The notes under the pieces are model-generated. The model had not been told where the DNA came from. It saw nothing but the letters and a program-made list of their open reading frames with translations, and made no database searches. From NCBI GenBank assembly GCA_030998015.1, contig JARWMV010000239.1:372001-436000 (forward strand): a DNA stretch of 64,000 nt. Reading direction: 5' to 3'. Within the stretch, counting starts at the first letter, position 1, and each line of letters opens with the position of its first letter. Shown piece by piece: positions 22,527 to 45,516 of this stretch. The translations under genes and the position numbers were made by a program. The stretch comes from Ceratorhiza oryzae-sativae. Its lineage: Eukaryota; Basidiomycota; Agaricomycetes; Cantharellales; Ceratobasidiaceae.

Positions 22527-24409
22527 TGGCTGACAACGAACAAGCTCGGCCCTTTCATACTCGGCCCCACCGGCAACATGGTGAACTCGAGATTGGTGTC
22601 ACCCAAGCAGTCGGACATCTTGAGTAAGCTGGAGATCGGCAAGCCTCGCAAAACCCGTTATTGAGCAGGTTGTTTGTGAAGCAAAAGCAATCGCTGCACG
22701 TAGTAGACATCGCACCTGTGCCGAGTTTTGTGAAGACATGGGAGCGCAAGGTGAGGAGTGCACGTTTGATTCACATTCTCCTTTAACTGGATGAAATGTA
22801 GCGTCCCACTTGGCTCATGGAAATGATAGCTGAGGCATGGGGGGTGTTCTGCTATACACCTATGCTGGCGTTGGTGCCACTGCCGCACTAGTCATCACTG
22901 GGTTTGCGAAACAGGTACTTTCTAACGAAGAAACTTGCCCTAGACCTCGGCTAATTTCACATCTCGTTGGTAGGAGAACTTGGGTGGATTGCTGAACGTT
23001 GCCTTCGCTTATGGATTCGTGAGCAAGCTTGCTTCTTTGCCTATTGATGAGTCACTCACGCGTCATTTATTTTAGGGAATCGCCTGTTCGTATATGCGTT
23101 GTTTTATGAGCGTGTAATTGATGTTTTCCACAGTTGCTATCATTACGGCTGGACCTACCTCTGGTGGCCATTTCAACCCCTGCGTAACCATTGCTCTTGC
23201 GGTCTTCCGTGGCTTTCCCTTGAGCAAGGTTCCTCGGTACGCGGCTTCGAATGCTGGTTTAGCAAATTTATTCACAGTTATCACAGATACATCTTCGCGC
23301 AATGCTTGGGTGCATTTATCGCCGGAATTTGCGTTTGGGGCCAGTATCATCGCGAGCTAGGGGTGAGCTTGACTAAGAGGCATGGTCGACACTCGCTTAT
23401 TAAATCTGTCTAGCAAATCACGGCGGCGTTGATAGCCGCTGGCAAAGAGGACCTCATTTTTTCTTCCTCCGGGTCAGTATCGTGGGATATATGCTACCGT
23501 GGACGTCTATTCTGATGAGCGTTTGGGGTTTCAGACCTGCCGGTGTGATCGCAATCTTCCCCGCTGCCGGTGCATCCATGGGCCGTGTCTTCCTGAATGA
23601 GTTTATTGTTGACTTTTTCGTAAGTTCCAGTTTCACTTTGCGATTTCCCAACCACTAAAATAGTTTCTTGGAATTAGGTTGGGTGAGTGGCTTGACACAT
23701 AGTATGGCCTATTTGTTTATAGCTCATTCGTTAAACTTGATTTCAGTATCGTGATGTAAGTGCTGCACCTTTCGCTTCATGGAACTAGTAGTCTCACCGA
23801 GTCGGATAGCTGGGCTTGTCTTGACCCCGCCAACCCGTTCATTTCGGCTGCCTCGGTTCCTTTTGCGATTGGAATGGCTTGTAAGTCGAGTTGCCCTGAG
23901 CTCCCACACAAGCGTAAATTAAGGCGATGCTTGTAGATACCGCCATGATCATTGGGTTTGTTCCCGGGACCATTGCGACAAACACAGCTCGTGACTTTGG
24001 CGCTCGTTGTGCCGCCGCCGCTATTTGGGGAAAGGGGGCATTCCCATCCCCATACTCAGCCATCTCCGCGCTCGCCAATATCCCTGCCATGTTGTGCGCG
24101 GTAGCTTTCTATGAGGTAAATGGCTGAGCGTCTAATTCTTGGCCTTGTCGATTAACCCAATTATTTCAGTTCTTCCTCTCCGATTCTAGCCGTGTGGTTG
24201 TCAGCCACGCCGAGACACTGCACGCCAACGCTCAAGCTCATGCGCATCATCGTCGCCTCACTAATGAGATGAAGGGCGAATCTCCCCAGGTTATCAAGCG
24301 CGAGCTCGGCCGTGTGCTCACTGCCCAACAAGGCTCTCCTACCGAGTACGGCAGTGGGAACTCGAAGGCTGATTACCATTCTGAAGTTGATCATCGGGAG
24401 AATGTGTAA
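22527..24409 (+). CDS. MIP-family aquaglyceroporin
   Basis: Multi-exon membrane channel starting MADNEQARPFHTRPHRQHG. Transmembrane helix 1 reads EMIAEAWG, then, after a one-base frame break in a G6 run (22839-22844), VLLYTYAGVGATAALVITGF. Six helices with the two MIP half-helices follow. The first NPA box reads GGHFNPCVTIAL (NPC), the second is TIATNTARDFGARCA (NTA). The R of the selectivity filter and the D after it (ARD) are retained, D pointing to glycerol-type conduction in the fungal aquaglyceroporin group. A long His/Glu-rich cytosolic tail ends the protein. It probably moves water, glycerol or other small neutral solutes. The unusual boxes may alter selectivity. Confidence 0.88.
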
Positions 24410-24934
24410 ATCTGGTCATGTGGCTGACGTATTTCCTGGCCTTTATAGGCCGTTTTGTGTTATGACTTCAATGTCTGTATGTAAAAGCTGATACGATATT
24501 GGCCTCGACGAAAATGGATGAGCAATTGACTCAAAACGTGTTCAAGTTGTTAATCCGAAACGGACAGCTCAGAGATGATCGCTGAAATGCCCCAACCCGT
24601 CTATAATCTCGTTCTGGTAGGGGTTTCAATATTTATCACACAAAGATCGTGGTTCTTGAATGACCTGTATCGAAGGGATGGCCCGTCGTGATGTATGCGT
24701 TCGAAAACTTGAAGGATTCACCTACTACATCTGATCAGGATCCTTTTGCTTCCCCCGACGCAAGCCCCCCAACATTTTTTCAGTCTAGTAAATTAGCTAG
24801 CCCCGGTAGGTCGAGCAACGGGTTTGGGAGTATCGTACCAGTTGTATGGTGGGGATTAATTAGCCAAAACTAAATTACACGCAAAACAGTGACAAGCTAA
24901 CTAGCGTGGAAAGGCGCAAATAAACCAAAAGTGA
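24410..24934. other. Convergent 3' region
   Basis: Between the aquaporin stop and the 3' end of the first ABC transporter. No gene was recognised. ORF 24688-24873 lacks support. Confidence 0.4.
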
Positions 24935-30539
<5,605 letters not shown>

Positions 30540-32769
30540 TGTGAGGTTTGAGAAGATGGGGAAAGCCAAGCGCGCTTGCCCCCGTTTATATATAGCCATG
30601 GTCACAACGGACACGAAGGGCGGTGGGGGATAGCGGGGATAGAAAATCAGGACAGCGGAGGATGGCAAACAGCGGCGGAAGACACGTCATGCCGCGCATC
30701 TTGCAGCTACGATTTCTAGACTCGTCACTCTGGTCTCAGGGTGCAAGTTAAACTCCATCGGGTGGTACCAAGCCATATGCATCCAGCGACGCGATTGAAG
30801 CGAATGCGGATCAAGAAGAGCGGAGGTTGAGCGTAGCCACCAGATCAAACGAGCCACATCAGTTCCACAGGTACCTCGCCGCGAATCGTGTGGCTGCTGA
30901 TTAATTTATCCATACCAGCCCATCAGCGTTCTAGCTGTTCTGGGTCCTTATAGTTACATAAATAGGTCATTTTCATTTAATCCGCCATAGTCTCGTATTT
31001 GCCCGGAGGCTCGAGTGGTGTGGCCCGACTGTGGCGGTATCCACCAGGTGACTGGAAGCCATGCATAAGACCAACCATGTGGCGAGTTAATAGAACCAGC
31101 AACTGTTTAGGGATACATATCACGAATGCGATACGGGTTATACCGAATCGGCCTGTAATGTTTTACAAAGACTTATATGTGCACAGCTATAAGACTTCAA
31201 GCGCGAAGGCCAAAGACGAACAAATCCCCTATCCACTGCTCAACAAACAGTCAAGCTCAACTTCGGCACAATGATAAAGCCGAGTGCTGGGCCACGGTTG
31301 AGGAAATATGGTGGAGAGTGGCACTAACGTGCATGTTAACAAAGAGAAGCGGCAAGTGGGACTGGAAAAAAAGCACGGAGCTCATAGTAGGCAAGGCCAC
31401 TACGGCGGACAGAGGAGTATATCGCGCCGTCCGCAGAAAGGCGGCGTGGAGTGCAGCGGATTCGAGCCACGCGACATCCAACCAGCACATGGAGGATTAC
31501 CTCGACGCAGTCCCTGTGGGCGAGCAGCCGATGTCCTTAACTCGCGCGGACGCCGTAGCGCCAGGACAAGCGCTCAAACCCGGCGGACACACGCGTTTCT
31601 CGAGGGTTTACCAAGCTGACCGCTCACGAGGGATTCTAGTAGGACTGGAATAAACGTCAGATGGAGAAAATAGGGCCAAGCGGAAGATGAGCTTACCTTC
31701 CCGACAGTCGCTAGATGCTGAGGTATCCACGAGGATTGTGTCTTGGATAAGACACCGTGCCGCGCTAGGACGGAATCTCTTGTCTAGGGTGTGGACAGCT
31801 ATCAAGCAAGGTCAGCTTCGAGCTCGTAGCGTCAAAGAGGGACATACACATGTGAGGCGACTCATGATAGGTGGTGTGATAGTGGGTAAGAGGTAGAATT
31901 CGTGGGTTTAACCACTCGCAGTGAGAGATGGGTAGCCGGGTGGATGGTGGTCGTTGGGGATGGGCCGCTGGACGTGGGGCAAGCCAATTTATACCCCTAA
32001 GGCCTATGCGGATCCAAGCAGGTGTATACACTGGGATCATGTGAGCGCGGTCAAGTATGATGAGCGGCCGAGTTCGCTAGCCGAAGTGGGGCCCTGGTAG
32101 GGAGCCAAGGCTACTCAACTCAAGCGCATATATACGAATTATGCGCCTCGCGTTGTTCTTTGGTGCTGACTCTGGCGCAGGCAAATAGATTGCTTGGACC
32201 TTTCCGCGGAATTCCTTCACAAGGAACTGACCGCCCGCGAGATTAACCATCCACCGCGTGTGGAATGTTTATATCAACAGCTAGCTAATCTAAACATGTT
32301 GAGGGTCTTTGGTTATATTCGCGTAATTCTCGCAATTTGAGCTTTGATTTTGAGGCAATATTACAGTTCTGAAATAATCTCGGGTCATGTCTGAAAGCGC
32401 GTCTCGAGCTACAAGCAGCAGCAAGCTCAAGGGGCCCGGGAAAGGCCACTTCAAGTATTATTGATCACACCGCCACGCAGGAATCTGACCAGTTCGGTGC
32501 ATCAATGGCGCCGAATATGCGTAGTAAATTTATTGCATATATTCAATCAAACTCATCTTCCTGAGCTTCTTGGTCCTATCGAATGTAAGTACGAGAAGAC
32601 CGAGCCGAATATCACCCCGAGAATCGATATTGTCTCCTTTTCAAGTGCATCTTATATAGGGTCTTTGGTAAGACCAGGTCTAATCGCTCAGAATATGTGG
32701 AGTAAAGCAGTTGGGATTGCGAGATAGCCAGCACAAGGACATGCTGGAAGTCAAATCATATAAACAATC
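30540..32769. other. 2.2-kb spacer between the tandem ABC genes
   Basis: It contains the promoter of copy 1 (near 30540) and the 3' region of copy 2. Two long overlapping ORFs on the plus strand (31177-31653 and 31308-31619) and a minus-strand reading of 31600-31860 were examined. None carries a recognisable domain or a convincing splice chain. No transposon ends were seen. Confidence 0.4.
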
Positions 32770-38404
<5,635 letters not shown>

Positions 38405-38826
38405 CGGGAAAAGTCGAGCAGACAGGACAAAGCGACAGGTGTGGTACAAGGCAGATATATCTTCTGCCGCGCGGTAAGTCGCAAGGAATCGCGCGGTACT
38501 GCGTAAGCTTTATTCAGTCAGATTATCGAATACTATGCATCTAGAAGAAGGCTTACATGGGTATGCCAAGGCCGAATTAACCCATATTTGGTGTCTTAGG
38601 CCCCTGTGTAGAGCCCTTTGTGGTATAAAACCATTGCTGGAGTCTCCCGCCGGGACGGTGACGACGTGATCGCAGCCGTCTTGGCCGAGGGGGACGCGGC
38701 TGCTTGACTCGATTCAGATCAAGAAGTCCGGCTAGCCATCGCGTTGTGGACCTGCATAGCCACAATACTCATCATATCGGGTATCGTGGAGATTTCGATC
38801 ATTCGTCGACGCACGTGACCACGCGA
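38405..38826. other. Upstream region of ABC copy 2
   Basis: About 420 bases between the start of ABC copy 2 and the hAT target-site duplication. It should contain the transporter's promoter. Confidence 0.45.
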
Positions 38827-38834
38827 CACCTGTT
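38827..38834. repeat. Left target-site duplication of the hAT element
   Basis: CACCTGTT immediately precedes the left inverted repeat and is identical to the eight bases at 42237-42244. Confidence 0.9.
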
Positions 38835-38852
38835 TAGGGATCAGCATGGTAG
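38835..38852 (+). repeat. Left terminal inverted repeat of the hAT element
   Basis: TAGGGATCAGCATGGTAG, identical over 18 bases to the reverse complement of 42219-42236. Confidence 0.92.
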
Positions 38853-39188
38853 ACGAAGATCCGGTAGTTCACGGTGGCTCCGTGCGGTGCCGAAGTGGTA
38901 CGGTGCTGGAATATTCCAGAGGCCATTTGAAATTCACCGTACCGTACCGCGAACCGTGCGGTTATACCGGGCCAAGCCGCGGTGCTGACTCATATAAGCG
39001 CTGGCGCACGTTATTTGTGGATAGCTAAAACCCGAGGGCAAGTACGTCGGCCTTGAGTTCAGTAAGCGAATCTACAGAATTCTGGGACATTCGTACAGCC
39101 GCGTTGGCCTCTCTCGGTGTATAAGGCGTGTAATTGCAGATGGAATCAGCTCCTAACTACCCCTATTACTTGCACGATTGAGCTTTCA

Positions 39189-42031
39189 ATGCCAACTGTC
39201 CTCTCAAAACCTGTCGTACCTCCCGGAGAATGGCCGTCCTCTAAGAAGCGTAGAGGCTTGAACTCCCTGTCCGATTTGGCTGCTTGGAACTATTCTGACC
39301 AAGAAATAATAGGTACGTATGCAAACAACCTTGATGTCATTAGCACCGCGGCTTTAATCATGGCTTTATGTGTCGTAGAAGCGGCAGAGGAGACCTGGAG
39401 ATCTGTAGCTTACAGTCACTACAGAGTCGAACTGTGCCGCATATATAACAATCGTTGATCCGCCGGCGCCTCAGCAAATGTGGTTCAGGTTTATGTGTAA
39501 ATACAACAACCCCGACCATAAGCCTCACTATCGGGCTCGGACTAGGACAGGTGATGGTACTACGCCACTGCGTGAGGGCCTTGAAAAGTGCAATTCAAAA
39601 CGCTCGGCTACATCGACAACCAACTTGAGTTTATCCGAGACCTCTCCCTTGCCATATTCCGAGGCAAAGCATAGAGCAATACTCGCACTATGGAGTGCAA
39701 GCTCCCACCGTTCATTCGAGTCACTCACCGACGAGTTTCACCGCATGGAAGTCGACTACTTGCGCCCAGGAACCACCTTACCTTCATCGTCTACCTTGTC
39801 TCGAGATGTCCGGCTTGTGCATGCCAGTTATGCCCCACATATTCGAACATATTTTCAGGTATGAATTTCGTCCTCCATGCAGCTATTAGCTTATTTACCG
39901 ATATTGTTGATAGAGCATACAGTCCGCAGTTCATCTAGCAATCGATGGATGGACAAACCCTATTTCGGAGTCTTACCTGGGTGTGGTAGTTGTCTGGTTC
40001 GATGAAATGAAGATGCATCGATGCATCCTTGAGTTTATCAGGTAACTGCTCATAAGATGTGCGCATATATGGATTCAAATGACTTACTCACTGTTGTTAG
40101 GTTAACATCCGCTCATACCGGTGAATACCTAGCCACTGAGCTCGCTTCATGCCTTCGTCGATATGGACTCGAGGGCAAGGTATGTAAATAACTATGTAGT
40201 GACAATGGATCACCATATTAACAACAATCAGATTCTTGCAGTGGCACTTGACAATGCCAGCAATAACCTCACCATGGTCCGCTATCTTGAAAATAAGATC
40301 AAGGGATTCTTGGGAGAGCGATCATATGTGCGGTGCCTTGCGCATATAATCAATCTGATGGCCAAGGTAAGCCATACTGTATAGTTAATACATTCAAAAA
40401 CGATATATATTGATTTCTAACTTCTTCAGGCATTCATGCTCCCGTTTTCACGGCCATCTAAGCGGACAAAACAGGTACTCAATTGCAACAAGACGGAAGG
40501 GCCACCTAAATTGCCCATGCGACCAATACAAGAGTTTTTACAGTTACAACAGACTGAGATCGGTACCGAGAATGAAGAACTAGATTCGCCAACCTCAGCG
40601 GAAGTTGACGAGTCGGAATTTGAACACGATACTCTAGTAGCCCAGGAAAGTGTAGTAAAGGCAATTGAGCAATTGTATGCTCGCTATGGGATCGCTCCAA
40701 CCAAACCACAGCTGCAGAGTGCGCAGGATATTATGCCAAAGGCAGGTTTTTTGGTTGTCACCTTGAGTCCATAAATGACTTCCATGATAGGTTGCTGGTC
40801 TAGCTCGCCGTGTCGATGAGTCAACGTCACTCACAATCAGCTTCCATGAAGCGATCTCGCTTTTCCCAGCACTCAAGGAATCAGGACGAAAATCACTCTC
40901 CCGACGTGTACCAACACGGTGGAGCTCTGATCGACACGCATTGGATGACCATATTCACCTTCGACAGCCAGTTCAGTGGCTTACTGCCCAGCCTGACTTG
41001 AAGCTCCAGCGATTTTGCTTGAAGGAAGAGCAGTGGCTGCTTGCTGACGAGTTAAATGAAGCGCTTGAGGTGAGTGTTGCTCCTGTAGTTTGCATGTATC
41101 ACTTTAACGCATACATACAGGTTTTCGAGGTTCCGACCCTACATTTCTCTGCAGGAAGTGTCCCACTAGTCCATGAAACACTCCCAAAACTGGTGGAGCT
41201 GAAAGAAACTCTCGAGATGATGAGAGATAGCTCTGATATCAGTCCTGTAACTCGAGTTGGCGCCCAGGCAGCGCTGAATGTCTATGATAAGTACATGGAT
41301 AACATGAGTATATGCGAAGTCTATTTCATTTCGCTTGGTGAGTTAACATTACTTTGTGTACTATATGCGCTGGTTTAAACTGTTTTTTTTTTTTTTGTTT
41401 CAGTCATGTGTCCAGACGTTAAAATGAACTGGCTCCGCAAGCATTACACAAGCCAATCTGTGGAAAGGATTCGTCAGATGGTGTGGCTCGATTTCACATT
41501 GTCAACTCGTCAGCAGACTCCAAGCCTGTAGTCTCTGACAAACCCGCTGGCAAGGTATTTATAAATATATCAATACCACTCAACATCCATTCTTCATCCT
41601 AACATCCGCTCTGTAGGCTACAAACCGCTGGATTCGGCCATCGACTACATCGAATCACGCTCATAAGGACTCGATCGAAGCCTACCTTGAAGATGAGGTT
41701 ATTTCGTTGGCAGGCTATGGTGGATTATTGCCTTATTGGTCTAGCATGCTTGAAACGACGCCGCGCTTAGCTCGGTTTGCGCTCAATTACCTCACAGCCC
41801 CGGGTAAGTTGATTTGGCAAACAAGTCCTATGCATATATCTTACAATTCTACCAAGCGACTTCAGTAGACGTTGAGTTGCCTTTTCTGCTGGTCGTTTGA
41901 CCGTTAATCACCTACAGCATAATATGTCCGCGCAAACGTTTGAGGCCAAGATGGCTCTTGGATCCTGGTACGGCACTCCGCTACTGCCAGAGATTGACCA
42001 GATTGCATCTATCATCTCGGAAGCGATGTAA
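39189..42031 (+). CDS. hAT transposase (BED-finger, RNase H-like, dimerisation domain)
   Basis: Multi-exon gene with proposed start MPTVLSKP and stop at 42029-42031. A BED-type region reads RFMCKYNNPDHKPHY. The RNase H-like core has AIDGWTNPISESYLGVVVVW (first catalytic Asp) and ALDNASNNLTMV followed by RCLAHIINLMAK (second Asp and the CxxH). RRVPTRWSSD precedes the insertion domain. The C-terminal hATC region reads LTAPATSVDVELPFSAGRLTV, then MALGSWYGTPLL. The usual ATSxxxERxFS box has E-L-P-F-S here, so the Glu is kept but the Arg is not. An intron at 40754-40802 restores the frame at RRVDESTSL. Near 41475-41500 the frame changes again, either through an unmodelled intron or a mutation. Current activity is uncertain. 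Confidence 0.85.
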
Positions 42032-42218
42032 CACTACATTTAATTGATTCATGATTCTATGTCTTAAATATAACTATATGACTCATATTCACGGACCACC
42101 ACAGGGCACCGCGAAGGCACCGACTGGAACCGTTTACCATGCGGTAAATTTGCAATTATACCGGAGTCTACCGGAACTTACGTAACTACCGCGGTAAATA
42201 CCACGAAGGCTACCGGAC

Positions 42219-42236
42219 CTACCATGCTGATCCCTA
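42219..42236 (-). repeat. Right terminal inverted repeat of the hAT element
   Basis: Reverse complement of the left 18-bp repeat, followed directly by the target duplication. Confidence 0.92.
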
Positions 42237-42244
42237 CACCTGTT
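42237..42244. repeat. Right target-site duplication of the hAT element
   Basis: Second copy of CACCTGTT. Confidence 0.9.
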
Positions 42245-42316
42245 TCACGACCATTACTGCTTAATTTATCCAGCTTTGCTTGATTTGAGCACCCTAATAT
42301 TGAAATACGCGTGCGA

Positions 42317-43702
42317 ATGTCAAGTGTACTTGGTGAATATGAAGTCAGGTTCTCTGCTCCGGAGCGCGACGGTTACAAGGAGCCTCCCCAGTTTTGTTTG
42401 GTTGAGCTACCGGCGGATATCGTCGAGCTCGTGAAAAAGGGGGATCCTCAGTCAGTTCACCCTCACATTCCATTTTAATATACTGATAAACTCATAGCCT
42501 CACAATACGAGGGCAGCCCGATGATGATGCCGTTCTCTGTACCCAAGACAGAACTTACGCATTGCGATCTGTAACCCTGTCAAACAACTTCTTGATTGTC
42601 TCCACTGCAGCTGGTGCAGCTCTTGATTCCGAGTCTGAAAAGGCAAACGAGCTAGTCATATCAGGCGATGCAGCAGAGATTCTAGAGCTCGTGCCGACTG
42701 TTCCAAGACTTGAAAATATATTAGGACACCTGAAGGGGTGTGAATATTATGACGACGAGTCGGACGAAGAGACATACGAGAGTAATGTCAATGACCCGGT
42801 GTGTACTTTTATTTCATTTTATTAACTCTAGTGAACCTTGTGCGTAGCTGCGCAGGAGGCGAGTAACACTGGAGGACCTCCGGAATCTCATACAAGCCAG
42901 CGACGCAGAGCTCGACGTCGGTCTTCGAAAAGCTAAAATCCTCAACTTAAACGGAACACTACGGCCGCTACCTCCAACCCGCCTCATGGATATTCTGGTA
43001 CAAACCTTGGTGACTGTTGCATCCCGAGGTTTGCCCATTCCTCCCAAACCGATACCATTGCAAGAGCTCTGCACGCATATGGAGGACGATTTTCAAACTT
43101 CACCTGCTGTGATGGAGCAAATTGCGGGTTGGTATGGGAGTTTGTCCGAATCTGGGTCTCGTGAGAAGTGGCAAGCTGATATCAAGGCTATTGTAACGGA
43201 AGTTGGTATCGGGCTGCTTCGAGATGACCAGGTGCGTTAGCTTCATTTCACGACAAACAAACTAGGTCAAATGTTTTGATAGATACCGAAAGAAGAGCAA
43301 GAATTTCTGGAGAGGTGGAGGGAGCAAGTTGGCGATATGTTTGCGACGCACGTAGACATTGCCTTGTTGGAGGTACGTTGCAACTCTTTGTCCCTACCCT
43401 TTCAACTAAACCATTCCCAGGGAAATTGTCTAACGACGCCCATACTCGCAACCCGAGCCGCAAGAGACGGAGTGTCTGCCAACACACTTTCCTACTATCC
43501 TCGTTCTGCTCTCCCCACGGATCCAGCGCAAAGATTCCAGTCGCTATTCCTGACACGCACTAAATGGAAAGCTGATGAAATCCAGACATATCTCGAAGAC
43601 ATTGCGGTCGACAAGAAGGAACGAGACCGGCTGATGCTCAAGTATACCCGACAGATCACGGAAGCGGACGGGATATGGGCGACCGCACGACTCCGGTACT
43701 GA
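42317..43702 (+). CDS. DCC1: Sister-chromatid cohesion protein DCC1
   Basis: Five exons (42317-42450, 42498-42798, 42848-43231, 43283-43372, 43421-43702) with clean GT-AG joins. The protein begins MSSVLGEYEVRFSAPERDGY and has FCLVELPADIVELVKKGD, the tandem winged-helix region with RLMDILVQTLVTVA, and the conserved C-terminal motif FLTRTKWKADEIQTYLEDI. It is a subunit of the Ctf18-Dcc1-Ctf8 RFC-like clamp loader that loads PCNA and supports cohesion and replication-checkpoint signalling. The reading frame is uninterrupted. The promoter is short because a hAT transposon begins 72 bp upstream, so its regulation may have been rewired by the insertion. Confidence 0.9.
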
Positions 43703-44005
43703 GATTATGTAGAATATTAGACGAAATGGATGTGAGAGGCTGGGATGCTTGGCGATGGCAAGCGCGTGTAGATACATCATGTTGTGATAACTGACGTGAG
43801 GCACTTGACTTTACCCAACAAATCCGGACTGAGCTGATCTCCAGTCAATGGTGCGATATTTAAGATCATCGCTATTTATAACAAAGTCGTCTGGGTGGCT
43901 GTGCTGTGTTTGCGCCTCGGCCGCACACCACGATCCCGACTCCGTCATCTGAACCCTCCCACCACCACTGGGGCTTTGTCCCTTGACCAAGAACCATCCT
44001 CCAAT
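43703..44005. other. Intergenic region
   Basis: Short spacer between DCC1 and the membrane-protein gene; no gene recognised. Confidence 0.4.
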
Positions 44006-45261
44006 ATGTCGTCCATCCAAACTATCTCGACTTCTACAACTCGGTCACTAGCCGGAATCCCACCGAGGACAACAACCACGTCCGGTGGAATGCCACTCCC
44101 AAGTCCAGCGACCATGACTAGCATGCCAACATTTACCGATACGCCAAACGGGAACAACAACGGTGGCGCAGGAACCGGAACGTGAGCCCAGTATCGCTGC
44201 AGGGCTGTTTAATATATGTTGCTGAGCTCGTACGACCAACAGGGTGAACAGCACCTTGTATCTCTTTACATTTCTCACAACTCTCTTGCTGCTCCTCGCA
44301 GTATCATGCGGTATTGTGATTCGTTCCTTTATCCTACGACGGTATGTCGATGTTCGATTCGAAAAGATCAACATCGCCCGCTCATCTTTGAGCAAATTAG
44401 ACGCTTTCATCGGCGTGTTGAAGAAGCGATTGCGGCCGGTGCATTGCTGCCCTCGCAAACAGGAGATATCGTCATGGGTCCTGGTGGCTCGATAAATATG
44501 TATCGGCGTCATATTGGCGAAAAGCCAAAGATGTGGGAGGTCTGGATCGACGAGCAAACCGTTGGTCATCATCCCTCACTCGCGAGTGACTGGGCAAAAG
44601 TCCAAGTACGCCGTTCGTTCCCATACCCATTCCCCGCCGTGCCATTCCTGATCCACCTTTACTCCAGCCGGTCGCCGTCACACAACTCTCCGACGCCGCT
44701 CCCAAATCCAAAGTCGAAACTACTGGAAACACACCAACTGCACCGCCTCCACCTCTCTCCACTTTCCAGCGGCTTGCCAATCGCCTTCCATTTGGACCTC
44801 ATCGGACGCCGATATCCCCCACCCCCGCCTCTCCCGAGGTTCCGCTGCCGACACTCGCTTATGGCGCCTCTCCTGCCCCCGGAAACCGCGCACTCGACAC
44901 GCCAAAGGATTCCAAGCCCGGTGATTTGTCCGACGGTACCAACTCGGTCCAAGTTGCCGTGTTTATTGCGATGCCAGATCCGTCTCGGCCTCGGTATGTA
45001 CCAGGTTCGAGTCCGAGCCCTCTTGAATCCCACGCCGACGCCGAGAGTAGCGGGACGAAAGGTGTGTAGACCACGTACCGGCAACTTAATAATAACTAAT
45101 TACACACAGGCAAACAACGATCCTCCGAACTCCCGTCTACCTCGACTGAGGAGCATGAACTCCCCGAGATTTGCTTCGGGGTAGCACACGCCGATGTTGA
45201 TGACTACACTACTAAGTCCACAGCACCATCAGAGCCACGCAATCCTCCCAGATCTTCTTGA
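44006..45261 (+). CDS. Single-pass membrane protein with a disordered cytosolic tail
   Basis: Exons run from MSSIQTISTSTTRSL (44006) to the stop at 45261. The N-terminal ~60 residues are Ser/Thr/Pro/Gly-rich and probably extracellular and O-glycosylated. A single transmembrane helix follows (YLFTFLTTLLLLLAVSCGIVI), then a basic stop-transfer (RRRYHRRVEEAIAAG), and a conserved juxtamembrane stretch GEKPKMWEVWID. The rest is Pro/Ser-rich and ends acidic. This architecture is common in Agaricomycetes and resembles fungal sensor-like or SKG6-type membrane proteins, but I do not recognise a named family. The first intron begins at 44183 (gtgagc). A long ORF through 44216-45184 in another frame is an artefact of reading across introns. 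Confidence 0.7.
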
Positions 45262-45516
45262 TTATTGTTCTAACGTATACCACACGATGTATTTTATGCG
45301 ACCTTCTCAGTACCCTCCGTTGGGCTCGTCTGATATCATGGTTTGACATGTTGTACTTTGTTTTGAATCGTAGCTTGCGGCATCTATTTATACTGTCGTG
45401 CAGCAAGACCCCGAATCCACGATGGCCAGATACAACTCGGGCTAACTCCACAATATGATTTCACTTTTAAGGCTAGCGACATTGATCCATTCAGTTGTAC
45501 TGATTCCACAACCAGC

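Larger units (their letters stand above)
38835..42236 (+). mobile_element. Complete hAT-family DNA transposon (3402 bp)
   Basis: 18-bp terminal inverted repeats (TAGGGATCAGC...) and an 8-bp target duplication CACCTGTT define both ends exactly. An 8-bp duplication and a T-A-G start are characteristic of hAT elements. Both subterminal regions are crowded with short TACCG/CGGTA motifs (38860-38970 and 42100-42220), a typical transposase-binding arrangement. The element carries one multi-exon transposase on the plus strand. It lies in the intergenic space between ABC copy 2 and DCC1, only 72 bp upstream of the DCC1 start codon. The perfect duplication and repeats point to a relatively recent insertion. 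Confidence 0.93.

Noticed and set aside
31177..31653. 158-codon ORF between the ABC genes as a gene
   Set aside because: No recognisable domain, no splice support, overlapping alternative ORFs in the same region. Kept only as an open question.
44216..45184. 322-codon plus-strand ORF
   Set aside because: It runs through introns of the membrane-protein gene. The spliced frame has a transmembrane helix and conserved juxtamembrane sequence; this one is a Pro/Arg-rich artefact.
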